64,000 bases of DNA, taken from assembly GCA_937625935.1 (NCBI GenBank), contig OW569392.1, positions 265,989 to 329,988 of the forward strand. Direction: 5' to 3'. Shown here piece by piece: positions 11,587 through 20,521 of this stretch. Within the stretch, counting starts at the first letter, position 1, and every line of letters starts with the position of its first letter. This stretch comes from Tetramitus jugosus (taxonomy: Eukaryota > Heterolobosea > Eutetramitea > Acrasida > Vahlkampfiidae). A program made the position numbers and the translations under genes. A model generated the notes under the pieces. It searched no databases and was not told the origin of the DNA. It worked only from the letters and a program-made list of their open reading frames with translations.

Positions 11587-12963
11587 TTATTCTAATATTT
11601 TATGTGTGTCACATAGATTCTTCTTGCTTCGTTTATACTTCCAAGTGTTCAATATTTGTTTTATCAAGTGCAAGGCTCGCTCTACTCTCAACAAATCACG
11701 TAAATAAATTCGAGTTTGTCCTGTATGATAGTACAACGCCAAGTTGTTTCGTCCATTGTTAGTTAGTTTGGAATTGTCATGTAAATCCAACCATTGAAAG
11801 TCTGGACTATGACTATGTTTTCCATTCAACATAAACAGAAGAAACCTCTCCATTCCTGCATCTCCAATCATATTTTCAGAGAGATCGATTGTCCGGATCA
11901 GATTTTCACCAGTCAACAGTGAATAGGTTAGAAACTTGATTCCTTCGTCTCCTACTGAACATCCTTTCATAGATAGATGATGAATATTAGAAAAACTCGA
12001 TCCTGTGCATATTGAACGAAGTGTTTGATCTGTTAAAGAAACATTCTTGTTCAGTATCAGAGAATTCAACCGTTTCAAGATGGTAAAATACTTGGCTGAT
12101 TCATCCGTAATGGCTGTTGAAGAAAGGTCTAAATGAGAGATTTGAGGGAGGTTCGAACATATTGATGCTACTCCTTGGTCAGTGATGTCATTGTATTGGA
12201 GTATTAACTTCTCGATAATGTTGTTTATCCCCAGCAATTGGGGCGACTGTATTAGATTGTATGAAAAATCCATGTAGCAACTTGATGTAAGGCTGATTAT
12301 TGAACAAAATTGTTGATCATCAATACTGGCAGAGTGATAACCATCATATGAAGGACTAGCACTATTTTCGTCAGGTGTTTCAATTTCATTCGTTTTCTGT
12401 TCGTTCCTATTGCCATCGTTGGGATATTCTAGAGGCAGTACTGGTGTTTCATAGATAACGTGAGGAAATACCTTCCTTATTGTTCTTCTCTGATCATACT
12501 TAAAATATCCAAACGACACCAACTCATTCCTCGAGTTGAATCTCTCGTCATCATGAACGAAAAAATAGGGATACCACATGAAATAATCCAATTGATACAT
12601 GGATAATATATTCATAATCGCCTTATGCGGTAGTTTCGAAAACATTTGCCCGTCGTCAATGACCACATCATCGCTTTCCATGACATGAATATCTCGAGGA
12701 TCCAACCATTTTGCTCTCTCAATTAAGTCATCTAATTCTTTCAGCTCTAATTGGATGTTCCGATGATTTAACATACTTTTCTCACCTAAGGTAGCTCTCT
12801 TCACAATAGAGAACTCTTGATTGGAACCGTTGAGTCCTTTTCCTAACAAATGAACTGTTTCGAGCATTCTCTGCTCAAACCGTTGAATAATCGAGCTCAT
12901 TCCATCAAGATAATGAGCCATGTTGTTCATAAGAGTAAGTTGGTTCTGTCTTTGTTTCACCAA
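11587..12963 (-). CDS. Leucine-rich repeat protein (RNI-like)
   Basis: 458 residues, intronless, beginning MVKQRQNQ. The first 230 residues have no family I recognise; they are hydrophilic with a possible coiled segment near the start. From about residue 235 there are leucine-rich repeats of the ribonuclease-inhibitor/AMN1 kind (LSSTAITDESAKYF, LKGCSVGDEGIKFL, LSENMIGDAGMERFL types), usually protein-binding scaffolds. There is no F-box that I can identify. It is convergent with the cyclase gene, only 5 bp between the two stop codons, so the two 3' UTRs must overlap. Function is unknown. Confidence 0.75.
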   Translation of the reverse strand: MVKQRQNQLTLMNNMAHYLDGMSSIIQRFEQRMLETVHLLGKGLNGSNQEFSIVKRATLGEKSMLNHRNIQLELKELDDLIERAKWLDPRDIHVMESDDVVIDDGQMFSKLPHKAIMNILSMYQLDYFMWYPYFFVHDDERFNSRNELVSFGYFKYDQRRTIRKVFPHVIYETPVLPLEYPNDGNRNEQKTNEIETPDENSASPSYDGYHSASIDDQQFCSIISLTSSCYMDFSYNLIQSPQLLGINNIIEKLILQYNDITDQGVASICSNLPQISHLDLSSTAITDESAKYFTILKRLNSLILNKNVSLTDQTLRSICTGSSFSNIHHLSMKGCSVGDEGIKFLTYSLLTGENLIRTIDLSENMIGDAGMERFLLFMLNGKHSHSPDFQWLDLHDNSKLTNNGRNNLALYYHTGQTRIYLRDLLRVERALHLIKQILNTWKYKRSKKNLCDTHKILE

Positions 12964-12975
12964 GAAAAAGGTGTT

Positions 12976-13049
12976 TGCGGGTTGTGAGGATCGAACTCAC
13001 GACCTTAGGATTATGAGACCTACGCGACTACCAGCTGCGCCAAACCCGC
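12976..13049 (-). tRNA. tRNA-Met (CAT), elongator type
   Basis: On the minus strand the acceptor stem GCGGGTT pairs with AACCCGC. The D arm contains AGCTGGTAG, the anticodon loop is CTCATAA with anticodon CAT, and the T arm is GTGAG-TTCGATC-CTCAC. No intron. The A/T-rich loop context TCTCATAATC and the T-arm TTCGATC are typical of elongator tRNA-Met, not initiator (which lacks the standard T54). The 5' end of the tRNA faces the retroelement at 13095. Confidence 0.93.
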
Positions 13050-13080
13050 CTATATTTGGATGTCACCAATTTGGATATCA

Positions 13081-13094
13081 CACAGTGGTTTTGG
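13081..13094. repeat. Target-site duplication, left copy
   Basis: CACAGTGGTTTTGG is repeated exactly at 14409-14422; one extra base on each side also matches (14-16 bp). Confidence 0.88.
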
Positions 13095-13121
13095 TAAAAA
13101 ACGCAGAGAAAACGGCATCAC

Positions 13122-14270
13122 ATGTCTGGTGATTCAACAAATTTGGTGCAGGAATACGGCAACAGCCGTTATGCAGTGTGGACCACTGCACGGAAAGGCT
13201 CTAGGCCAAGTGACAGAGAGGTCGTCATTACTGGCAACGGTAATGGTGTCTCTCAGTCATCTTTGGCAAGAAAGATAGGAGAGGAGTTTGGTGACTGGCT
13301 CAACCGAGTCCAGGTCATCAAGAGGAAAGGCCAGCAACGCTTTGTTGCATGGGTGACGGTCAAGGATGACCGCATCTATGACTTTGTTGAGTTGTTCAAC
13401 AAAGAGAGGAGGATTGGCAACAGCACTGCTGCACCCAAGCGCAGTGTTGATTGCACAAGAAAGGTGGTCGTCCATGGCATGAAGAACATGTCAGTGGACG
13501 ACATCAAGAAGCTACTGGGGCCTGAGAAGGTTGCCAGTGTGCTCAAGAAGCGTGACACTGCTTTCGTGGTCATGGGTGATGAAACCTATGCACGAGCAGT
13601 GCTCAGCGGAGAGCAAAAGGTCAAGGCCACGGTCACTCGATACGTCGAGAGACCACATGATCCTCTCAAGGCTGTCAACAAGAGATTGACGAAGATGTAC
13701 GAGGAGCTGCTGACGGTGGTTGACGCACTGCGTCGACAGGTCACAGAACTCACCAAGGAATTGGCAAAGACAAAGGGTCAAGAGGGCAACAAACCGGTTC
13801 CGATACAGGAACAAGAAGTTGTACAAAGAACTGCTCCTGGTCTAATGGAGACAGAAGAACAAAGGAGTGCAACACCACTACCAACAGTGCCTGTTGTACA
13901 GCTCAGCGCTGAAAATCGGCAAATTCTGGAGCAAGTGAATGCCACTTCTCCAGTGTTCGCAAGAGTGAAGAAGGAAATTGCTGCATTGGCACTTGCTGCT
14001 GCACGCAAAAGGTATGGTTTGACTGAGGACGAACCAGTCATTGTGGATGTGGATGATGACTCCGAAAAGGAGATTCAGAGTCCACAACTCAATGACAACA
14101 AGAAGAGGAGTGCCAGGATCACACTGGGTGATCTGATGAGCAACAAGGCCCAAAACAAGAAAACAACAACAGATGGCTCTGTGTCCATCGACGGTCCTAC
14201 TACAAGGTTACGCTCTTTGATGAAGGGCATCAACCAAAACACTCACCAGAGTGATTATTCCAACCTGTAG
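13122..14270 (+). CDS. ORF1-like nucleic-acid-binding protein of the retroelement
   Basis: 382 residues, ATG only about 27 bp from the element's 5' end. I see two alpha/beta segments: residues about 17-100, then an RRM-like fold at about 110-185 (strand VVVHGM, later the RNP1-like stretch TAFVVMGDETYARAVL). A heptad-rich helix follows at about 190-230 (MYEELLTVVDALRRQVTELT), then a Pro/Glu/Gln-rich and a basic tail. RRM plus coiled coil is the build of LINE ORF1 proteins, which bind RNA and trimerise; here the coiled coil follows the RRM-like part. The reading frame is undamaged, implying recent insertion or selection. Its base composition is GC-richer than neighbouring genes. Sequence identity to a known ORF1 family cannot be judged here. 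Confidence 0.6.
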   Translation: MSGDSTNLVQEYGNSRYAVWTTARKGSRPSDREVVITGNGNGVSQSSLARKIGEEFGDWLNRVQVIKRKGQQRFVAWVTVKDDRIYDFVELFNKERRIGNSTAAPKRSVDCTRKVVVHGMKNMSVDDIKKLLGPEKVASVLKKRDTAFVVMGDETYARAVLSGEQKVKATVTRYVERPHDPLKAVNKRLTKMYEELLTVVDALRRQVTELTKELAKTKGQEGNKPVPIQEQEVVQRTAPGLMETEEQRSATPLPTVPVVQLSAENRQILEQVNATSPVFARVKKEIAALALAAARKRYGLTEDEPVIVDVDDDSEKEIQSPQLNDNKKRSARITLGDLMSNKAQNKKTTTDGSVSIDGPTTRLRSLMKGINQNTHQSDYSNL

Positions 14271-14280
14271 GTGCACCGTC

Positions 14281-14380
14281 GGGGACAACAAGAGAAGAAG
14301 AGTGAATGACGCCCTACGGGTCGTCACTCACAAAACAAGTCAATAAATGAGCAATCGTGTGCTTGCTGCGCAAGCACACA
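14281..14380 (+). other. 3' UTR stem-loops of the retroelement
   Basis: Two hairpins lie between the ORF1 stop and the poly(A): GACGCCC-TAC-GGGTCGTC extended by GAGTGA/TCACTC (about 14301-14330), and GTGTGCTTG-CTGCG-CAAGCACAC, a perfect 9-bp stem (about 14357-14380). Such structures are commonly the reverse-transcriptase recognition signal of non-LTR elements. Confidence 0.55.
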
Positions 14381-14408
14381 TGGTTGTATGGAACAAAAAA
14401 AAAAAAAA

Positions 14409-14422
14409 CACAGTGGTTTTGG
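14409..14422. repeat. Target-site duplication, right copy
   Basis: Exact copy of 13081-13094, immediately after the A14 run. Confidence 0.88.
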
Positions 14423-14597
14423 TTTTTGAGGACGGCGATGGAATGGGCGTTGTTGCGTGGTTTGGATTGTTTGTTGCCGTTTTGCAACTCTGTTGTGTCT
14501 GATGCTGTTTCAACCTTCAAACTCCGACTTGGAACGCAAAAATAAGAACAGACAGAATTCGCCGCTTGCTTGCAAACAAAAAAACACATTAACAAGA

Positions 14598-15638
14598 ATG
14601 AGCAACAGATCCACAAACAAGACGAGCAACAAATCGCGTCGCACAGGCAACGCCTTTACCAAAAACGCAACAGCAGCTGCACCCATAACCAACACTGATG
14701 ATGATGACGATTTCGATTACCTCTCACCAAATACCAGTACAACCACTACTACTAGCAGTAGCAATAGCAAATCATCAAAAGTCACATCTACCACATCAAC
14801 AGATCTATATGAAAATACTAGTACTCACAATGTAGATGACGATGCACAAACCATTAAACAAATGACTCAATTGGTGGAAACTACGGTTGAAAATCTCCGA
14901 AGCGACAAAAAATTTTTTGAGGAAGCATTACCAAAGCTAGGCACAGACAAGGACAATCGAAAGCTCAGAACAGACATTAAGAAACATTCCTCGCAAACAA
15001 CCCAATGGATCAAAAACACTCAAAGCACACTCAAACAGCTCTCTACTCCAAAAAACACTGGTTCCAAGCGACAATTTGAAAAATTGAAGAGAGAAATGGA
15101 AGAAAGCTTAAACACTGCCCTGTCATTGCTCAAGCAAGTAGAACACAAGGAGAAACAGCATGTTCTCTCACAAAAGGATCAACTGGAACAGCTCAAGAGG
15201 GCTCAAGAGATTGAACAGGAGAATATGGAGAGCAAGAAGCAGAGAGAAGAAGAAGAGCGAATGCGACTTGTGGACTACCAGAAAAAAAAACAAGAACACA
15301 TTTTTTTGGAAAATCAAATTGCGCACAATGAAAAAATCATTGGTGAACGAGAGGATGACATTATGGAAATTGAGCAGGATATTCGTGATATTCATCAAAC
15401 GTTCAAGGAGATGAATATGATTGTGAAGCATCAACAGGTTGGATTGGACATGATTGAGGAGAATGTGGAAAGAACTGTGATTCATGTGACTGAAGGTACG
15501 AACAATCTGGAGAAGGCCAACGGCTATGACAAGAGGAGCAGAAATTTGATTTGTATCATCATGTTGATCATTTTGATTTTGGCAGTTGTTCTGGCGATTG
15601 TGTTGGTTGTCGTACTCAAATTCACTCTTCACTTTTAA
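14598..15638 (+). CDS. Syntaxin (Qa-SNARE)
   Basis: 346 residues. I start at ATG 14598 (MSNRSTNK) because the frame upstream lacks a syntaxin-like leader. The protein is a tail-anchored SNARE for membrane fusion, probably endosomal. After a low-complexity Asn/Thr/Ser/Asp head (about 1-80) there is a helical Habc-type bundle (about 90-200), a Glu/Gln/Lys-rich coiled region, and the SNARE motif at about 250-305 (DDIMEIEQDIRDIHQTFKEM...), with the zero-layer Gln in the VKHQQ segment, then a single C-terminal TM helix (LICIIMLIILILAVVLAIVL) and a four-residue lumenal tail. It resembles the syntaxin-7/12/Pep12 group most, but the subgroup is uncertain. The poly(A) and target duplication of the retroelement lie about 175 bp upstream, so the insertion may have landed in this gene's promoter. 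Confidence 0.85.
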   Translation: MSNRSTNKTSNKSRRTGNAFTKNATAAAPITNTDDDDDFDYLSPNTSTTTTTSSSNSKSSKVTSTTSTDLYENTSTHNVDDDAQTIKQMTQLVETTVENLRSDKKFFEEALPKLGTDKDNRKLRTDIKKHSSQTTQWIKNTQSTLKQLSTPKNTGSKRQFEKLKREMEESLNTALSLLKQVEHKEKQHVLSQKDQLEQLKRAQEIEQENMESKKQREEEERMRLVDYQKKKQEHIFLENQIAHNEKIIGEREDDIMEIEQDIRDIHQTFKEMNMIVKHQQVGLDMIEENVERTVIHVTEGTNNLEKANGYDKRSRNLICIIMLIILILAVVLAIVLVVVLKFTLHF

Positions 15639-15812
15639 GTGGTGTGTGTTTTCATTTTTCAAGTCTTTATAAATATATTTACACATTCCCTCTGCGCAGT
15701 CTGATCACTTCACACAGATTCATTGAGCTAAGCGTCTGTGTTCTGACATCAATCTTTGACATTTTGTCCGCTTGCGACATCTGAATTACGGTAAGCATCC
15801 GAACAACAAACA

Positions 15813-16496
15813 ATGGGTAACAAGCAAACAGAAGGAGATTTGGATCTTGAACTTGTTAGATTGTACGAAAATCAATCATTCTTCACTCAAAATGAGATTA
15901 ATTTATTGTACCATAAGTTCAGAGCACTCGCAGAGAAGGATAAGAGACATAGTCAACGGGTGTTGGATACCAATGGACTTTCATCTTCTTCGAAGGAATT
16001 GGTTGTAGAACTAAACACGATTTTAGAGCTAAAACCGATACGGAACAACCCTTTTGCTGACAAGATTGTTGAACTGTTTGCATGTAAGCACCATTTATTT
16101 TCCAGTAGTATCAAACATATTCGTAACACTTCTGATTTTATTCTCTTAGCTGAATCTGGCACTCTAGAATTCGAAGACTTCCTGGATATGTGCTCGGTCT
16201 TTGCACCAAACGCCCCAGTTCATCTCAAAATTCGTGTGGCATTCTACATATTCGACAAGGACAATGATGGAAGATTAGACAAAGACGATATTGATTATGT
16301 GATATCGAGAATGGTTGATGATTTCATGGCCAGTGACCCATCGAACTCTCAGAGCATACAAGCAGCACGTTTAAAACTATTCGAAGAAGCGGACATTGAC
16401 CACAGCGGTGAAATTACGCTCAAAGAGTTTGAGAAGTTATGCGATCGTATGCCAGACTTTGAGACACGGTTCTCCTTTCGCATTCATAGCCTATAA
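15813..16496 (+). CDS. CIB/calcineurin B-like EF-hand protein, two exons
   Basis: Calcium-sensing adaptor. The frame is open throughout, but a 66-bp segment, 16084-16149 (GTAAGC...TCTTAG), is an intron: removing it joins VELFA to SESGTLEFEDFLDMCSVF, which matches calcineurin B and CIB1 without a gap, whereas the retained translation is foreign. Spliced product 205 residues, close to CIB1. It starts MGNKQ, a good N-myristoylation signal. EF-hands: EF3 loop DKDNDGRLDKDD and EF4 loop DIDHSGEITLKE look functional; the N-terminal two are degenerate, as in CIB1. The C terminus PDFETRFSFRI matches the CIB helix. Because the intron is a multiple of three without a stop, retention would give a 227-residue form. 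Confidence 0.87.
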   Translation: MGNKQTEGDLDLELVRLYENQSFFTQNEINLLYHKFRALAEKDKRHSQRVLDTNGLSSSSKELVVELNTILELKPIRNNPFADKIVELFACKHHLFSSSIKHIRNTSDFILLAESGTLEFEDFLDMCSVFAPNAPVHLKIRVAFYIFDKDNDGRLDKDDIDYVISRMVDDFMASDPSNSQSIQAARLKLFEEADIDHSGEITLKEFEKLCDRMPDFETRFSFRIHSL

Positions 16497-16650
16497 AACA
16501 ATTATGATTGTTCTTTAACTGTAAACGAATGATCAACACCAATTGGATGCCACAAGGACTTGGAAGGAATTTTCTCCGATGACGACATAATTTACACCCG
16601 ACATAAATTCAAAGAAGCATTTCGGGCGGTAAAATTCTGCCAACCAAACA

Positions 16651-17626
16651 ATGTCCAACAATGAACAGGAGAGTTACTTGCAGCAACCTCTGGTAGAAGA
16701 CCCATCATCACCCTATAATCCATCACAAACTCCTAAAATTTATAATGCACCAACAGCAAGCTCTCGGATTTTGCAAATCGTCAAGCTTTTGGTTGTTTTG
16801 CTCTTGTTTGTTGCGTTTATTGCACTAGTGATTCTTGTTGTGACATTTGTCAGCCAAAAACAATTCATGAAGGTAAGAAGCTTTTGTGATTGCCTTTGTT
16901 GCCCTACTTTTCGCTAAACGTTTTTTCGCGCTCAAATACGATTTACAGAAAAAAGTCCGATTGAACATTCATGTTGCGCTGTCTTTAGCTTGTGCAGAGC
17001 AAGTTCTTGCGATTAATCATAACTTGACAGTGTATGATACGCCAAATCATCAAAAGATTGAGTTCATTGACAAGTATGAACCTCATTTAACACTTTACTT
17101 GACTGATTTCCAGTACCATGAATTGGCCCATATCAAGACTCAATTAGTAGAGTTGGCTTCGCTGAATCGAACAGACGGAGGAATAGCTGACTCTTGTATG
17201 GTTCATCTCCTACCCAATGTTACTCTCTCTGGTCAGTATATCATGTGGGAAGCAGAGATAGAATCATGCTTACAACACATGTCAGATGCAATTGTGAACA
17301 GGACGAGTCGCTATGTTGATTCTTCAGCGAAAAGCACTATTCCAGATTGGTTAAAATCACAGCCAGAGGATGTTCGTATATTGAAGACTGAAATGATACG
17401 GAAATATGGCTCTCCAAACGTCTTTTCACAGTTTGATCCACATGTGACTGTTGGTTATAGCACGACTAAAAATCAAACCATTTTAGAAAATTTGGTCGCA
17501 CAACATGTGCAAGCATACAAGCCACAGTGTAAATTTAAGGTGACAAGGCTCAAGGTTGGTTCGACTGGTCTCTATGGCACAGTACTTCAAGACGAAGATT
17601 ATATTCAAATCAATCTTAAGGGATAG
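16651..17626 (+). CDS. Membrane-anchored 2H phosphoesterase-like protein, two exons
   Basis: Exon 1 16651-16872, intron 16873-16948 (76 bp, GTAAGA...TTACAG, phase 0), exon 2 16949-17626; 299 residues. A cytosolic Ser/Pro-rich tail of about 45 residues is followed by one TM helix (about 46-70) and then a domain with two H-x-T motifs, EPHLTLYL (about residue 110) and DPHVTVGYS (about 240), spaced as in the 2H phosphoesterase/RNA-ligase-like superfamily, whose members hydrolyse or ligate 2',3'-cyclic phosphates or cyclic nucleotides. Topology would be type II, placing the active site in the lumen or outside, where several NxT/NxS sequons occur. Substrate unknown. The junction keeps the frame and joins QFMK to KKVRLN. 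Confidence 0.72.
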
Positions 17627-17838
17627 ACTATCTGTTCACCATTGAACATTTTTACTTCGTAAAGCGATTTTTGAGTTTTGTTACTCTAGTTGAAACTTAT
17701 TCTTCATTTCTGTTAGAGTTTTTGAGTGGGCATCTAAACTTCGAGATCGATTGTATCTGAGAAAACATTTGTGGTATTCAAGTTTATTTTTACAATTTGG
17801 ACTTCGTATGACTTTTGAAATCATACCGTTGTTGCTAT

Positions 17839-18375
17839 TTACACAAAAAGAAGAGGCCGTCTGTAAGGATCCATCAAATCCTTCTTATCTTCAATTCTAG
17901 TCATCACTCTTTGCACCATGTCTTCTCTCTTGTTCGCTTCATTACCAGGAACAATTGCATTGACTGCTTCCCTTACTCTGCTTCTCAATTCATTGTCGTT
18001 GTCCACATCGACATGCTCCTTAAACATTTGACTCACAATCTTCCACACGTTTCTCTCGGTCGATAGGCTCGCGGGACTTACTGGAGAACGTTGCTGTTGA
18101 GATTTCAATCTCTCGGTTGAATTAAACACTTTCAAATGATCTGTTGTACTCATCAATATTTGCTTTTCTGTTCTGTTGTTGAACAGGGAAGCATTGGTTG
18201 ACTTTGAGTTGACTGGTGTTGGACTGATGGGAGTTTTTGGTGTGATGATATTAGCCACGGATGGTTGTGGTACGTTGACCGATGTTGCACTGTTGGCTGC
18301 AGCAGAGGCAGCAAACGAGGAATACTGCGCATGTCTAGGAGATAATTCACCCTTTGATAGTACTCTCTTCAACAT
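17839..18375 (-). CDS. Hypothetical protein with Ser/Thr/Pro-rich middle
   Basis: 178 residues, intronless, MLKRVLSKG... to PYRRPLLFV. The N-terminal two thirds are low-complexity (Ala, Ser, Thr, Pro, Asn) and look disordered; the last 70 residues are charged and helical (NVWKIVSQMF, RVREAVNAIV). No family recognised. It lies downstream of and parallel to the METTL25-like gene, 264 bp apart. Confidence 0.6.
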   Translation of the reverse strand: MLKRVLSKGELSPRHAQYSSFAASAAANSATSVNVPQPSVANIITPKTPISPTPVNSKSTNASLFNNRTEKQILMSTTDHLKVFNSTERLKSQQQRSPVSPASLSTERNVWKIVSQMFKEHVDVDNDNELRSRVREAVNAIVPGNEANKREDMVQRVMTRIEDKKDLMDPYRRPLLFV

Positions 18376-18639
18376 TGTTGTGACTTGTTTGTTGTTTTGT
18401 TTCCAGTTTCAAAATTGTCTTGAATTTATGTGGTTGTATTGTTCGTCAAGTTCGAGAAATTTCTGTGAACAATCCATAAATGACCATTACAAGATTCAAG
18501 ATCGCATAAAATTTCCCGATTCTTCAACTTCACCGCACCAAAGGTACGATTCTTGCGGAATTGATTCTATCTTTACAACATCAAGGCGGAACATGCCCAA
18601 CTACAGTGACAACGGTTGTTCTTTTTCGTACTGTTAGGA

Positions 18640-20418
18640 TTACACCAATGAGAGATCCTTCTTGGTAGCTGTCAGAATCACACCTCTGGGTGAGATCTTT
18701 GGATGGAAGACACGAATCAAGTCAGCCGTTTTAACACAGTCTTGGTCCCGAAGATACAGCAGTCTGTCAACCAGCACCAAAGCTTCTATGACAGGTGATA
18801 GAGCTTGCCTGATTGCCGCAAAACATTGGACCTCCGGTAAAATGTCATCAGCGACAGGGTTCAGCGTTTTGTAGAAATCATTTAACTGCTCCATCAAAAT
18901 GTCTTCACCTTGAGCAAACAACTCTTGCAAACGTTTGTCCAACCGAGTCTTGTAAGTTGGATCATGGAATGGATGAGTATCGTGTTTTGGTTGCATTTTC
19001 TTCATAGCAGCAATGGCATACTTGCCAAAGCTAGTTGTGTGTTGAGGACGGATACAACCACTGAAATGTGACTCTGGGAACGTTGGTGCGATTTGCTTAA
19101 ATAAATATAACTCTAGTGCTGCGCGATAGCTGTGCATCTTAAACATATACTTTGCAGCCTTCAAATCAGAGAACATTGGATCCGAATTGCTGGCCAAATA
19201 TTTTCCTGCACTGAGTGGAAGTTTCCACTGTTGACGATTCAAAAATTGACTCATTGGATAGCCAAAATCTGGAGAGGAGTACTCATGATGGAAATAATCT
19301 GGATCTTCCGATAATTTGTGATAGCAACAAGCAACATTTGCTAATGAAACTGCACTTGTTTTCAAAAAGAGTTTGATCATTGTTGCTGCAAGATCACCAC
19401 AAGTATGTAAACCAATCAACAAAATGCGCTCCGTTTCACTATTTAAATACGGTTTGAGCAACTCGATAAATTCATCTTGAGTAATAGTTAAATTCAAATG
19501 CGCTGTTACTGAATGAACAGTTGCATTCTTCTTCACTGGTTGCGTCGTAGTAGAATTAGCAACTACTATAGTTTGATCATTACTACTATTTGTTTGCTTA
19601 TCAATTTTGTCCAACTCTTTTTCAAGCTTATTCTTGATTTGGAGAGTTCTTCGATCACATCCACTTGTTTGAAGCTCATTTCCATCAATTGCAATCACAT
19701 TCACTCGCTCCTTCTGATCAGTGACTTGATTCTCTTGGCAAAAGGCAATATACTGAGAGAGATAACCTTGCCCGGCACCCAAATCCACAACAGTTTGACA
19801 ATTGGACTCATGTGCAAACTCAATAATTGCATTGCCTAACCGTTCAATCTCATGCTTCTTCTTGTCATTCATTCCAAACAGTCTCATCATCTTGATAAGC
19901 TTATTGCTCTGACTCTCAGTAGCAATAGAAGAATCAGACACATCTTGTAACAATGGATTAAACATCTTTAGTTCCTGAGATCCTTTAATATAGTTCATGA
20001 AGGATGTTGGACACATTTGAGTAAAAATGGAGCTTTCCTCCATTTTACCCGATTGTAAGTCAAGCAAGAACTGGAAGAGCTGTTCCATAGAAGCAGAGTT
20101 ATGGGAACCTTGCTTTGCAACTTCATGGATCTCTGCAAAGTAATTGCGCCACTCACTGTGCACACGTTTTTCCCAATGTTGATTCACCAGAAAAAGGACG
20201 ACTTTGTCCTCCTGTGCAACTGTAGATTGATCCTCCCGCGGAGTAATTATTGGCGCGTTTTCTTCCTGGAGGGAAATTGTTTGGCGCTTCGAATGGTCTT
20301 CATCGAAATAATAAAAGAAATTGAACAAGTGTTCGTACTGTTGCAAGAATTGAACAAGCGCTTCTGCATATTCTTCATATGAATTGAATTGAGGTGGCAA
20401 CACACTTCCAGCCGTCAT
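18640..20418 (-). CDS. METTL25/RRNAD1-like SAM-dependent methyltransferase
   Basis: 592 residues, intronless. The core has MNDKKKHEIERLG (the family's MxxKKxHEV motif) followed by the SAM-binding motif I VVDLGAGQGYLSQYIA (about residues 215-230) and the acidic motif II VIAIDGNELQ. Later come LIGLHTCGDLAATMIKLF and VACCYHKLSE, both diagnostic of the METTL25 family, members of which methylate rRNA or ribosomal proteins; the substrate here is unknown. An Asn/Thr-rich insert separates motif II from the C-terminal half. Start at ATG 20418 follows from the absence of any upstream in-frame extension with family similarity. Divergence to the right: 103 bp separate it from the end of the SUKH-like gene. 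Confidence 0.83.
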   Translation of the reverse strand: MTAGSVLPPQFNSYEEYAEALVQFLQQYEHLFNFFYYFDEDHSKRQTISLQEENAPIITPREDQSTVAQEDKVVLFLVNQHWEKRVHSEWRNYFAEIHEVAKQGSHNSASMEQLFQFLLDLQSGKMEESSIFTQMCPTSFMNYIKGSQELKMFNPLLQDVSDSSIATESQSNKLIKMMRLFGMNDKKKHEIERLGNAIIEFAHESNCQTVVDLGAGQGYLSQYIAFCQENQVTDQKERVNVIAIDGNELQTSGCDRRTLQIKNKLEKELDKIDKQTNSSNDQTIVVANSTTTQPVKKNATVHSVTAHLNLTITQDEFIELLKPYLNSETERILLIGLHTCGDLAATMIKLFLKTSAVSLANVACCYHKLSEDPDYFHHEYSSPDFGYPMSQFLNRQQWKLPLSAGKYLASNSDPMFSDLKAAKYMFKMHSYRAALELYLFKQIAPTFPESHFSGCIRPQHTTSFGKYAIAAMKKMQPKHDTHPFHDPTYKTRLDKRLQELFAQGEDILMEQLNDFYKTLNPVADDILPEVQCFAAIRQALSPVIEALVLVDRLLYLRDQDCVKTADLIRVFHPKISPRGVILTATKKDLSLV

Positions 20419-20521
20419 CTTCTTTCTTTTTGTTCTTTGATTTTTGGCGGAATGAATTTTGCCGATGAAGGAGAAATTCTAATTGTCAGTTTATTTCATA
20501 CGAAGAGCCGTGTATTCCGAA

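Larger units (their letters stand above)
13095..14408 (+). mobile_element. Non-LTR-type retroelement (ORF1 only) inserted about 45 bp upstream of tRNA-Met
   Basis: A 1.3-kb unit bounded by a 14-16 bp direct repeat and ending in a run of 14 A (14395-14408), the hallmarks of target-primed reverse transcription. It contains one intact ORF (13122-14270) and a 3' UTR with two strong stem-loops, but no reverse transcriptase or endonuclease, so it must have been mobilised in trans. The insertion lies 5' of a tRNA gene: about 31 bp from the tRNA to the duplication and 45 bp to the element. This recalls the tRNA-targeted TRE5 elements of Dictyostelium. The alternative is a retroposed copy of a cellular mRNA. 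Confidence 0.72.
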
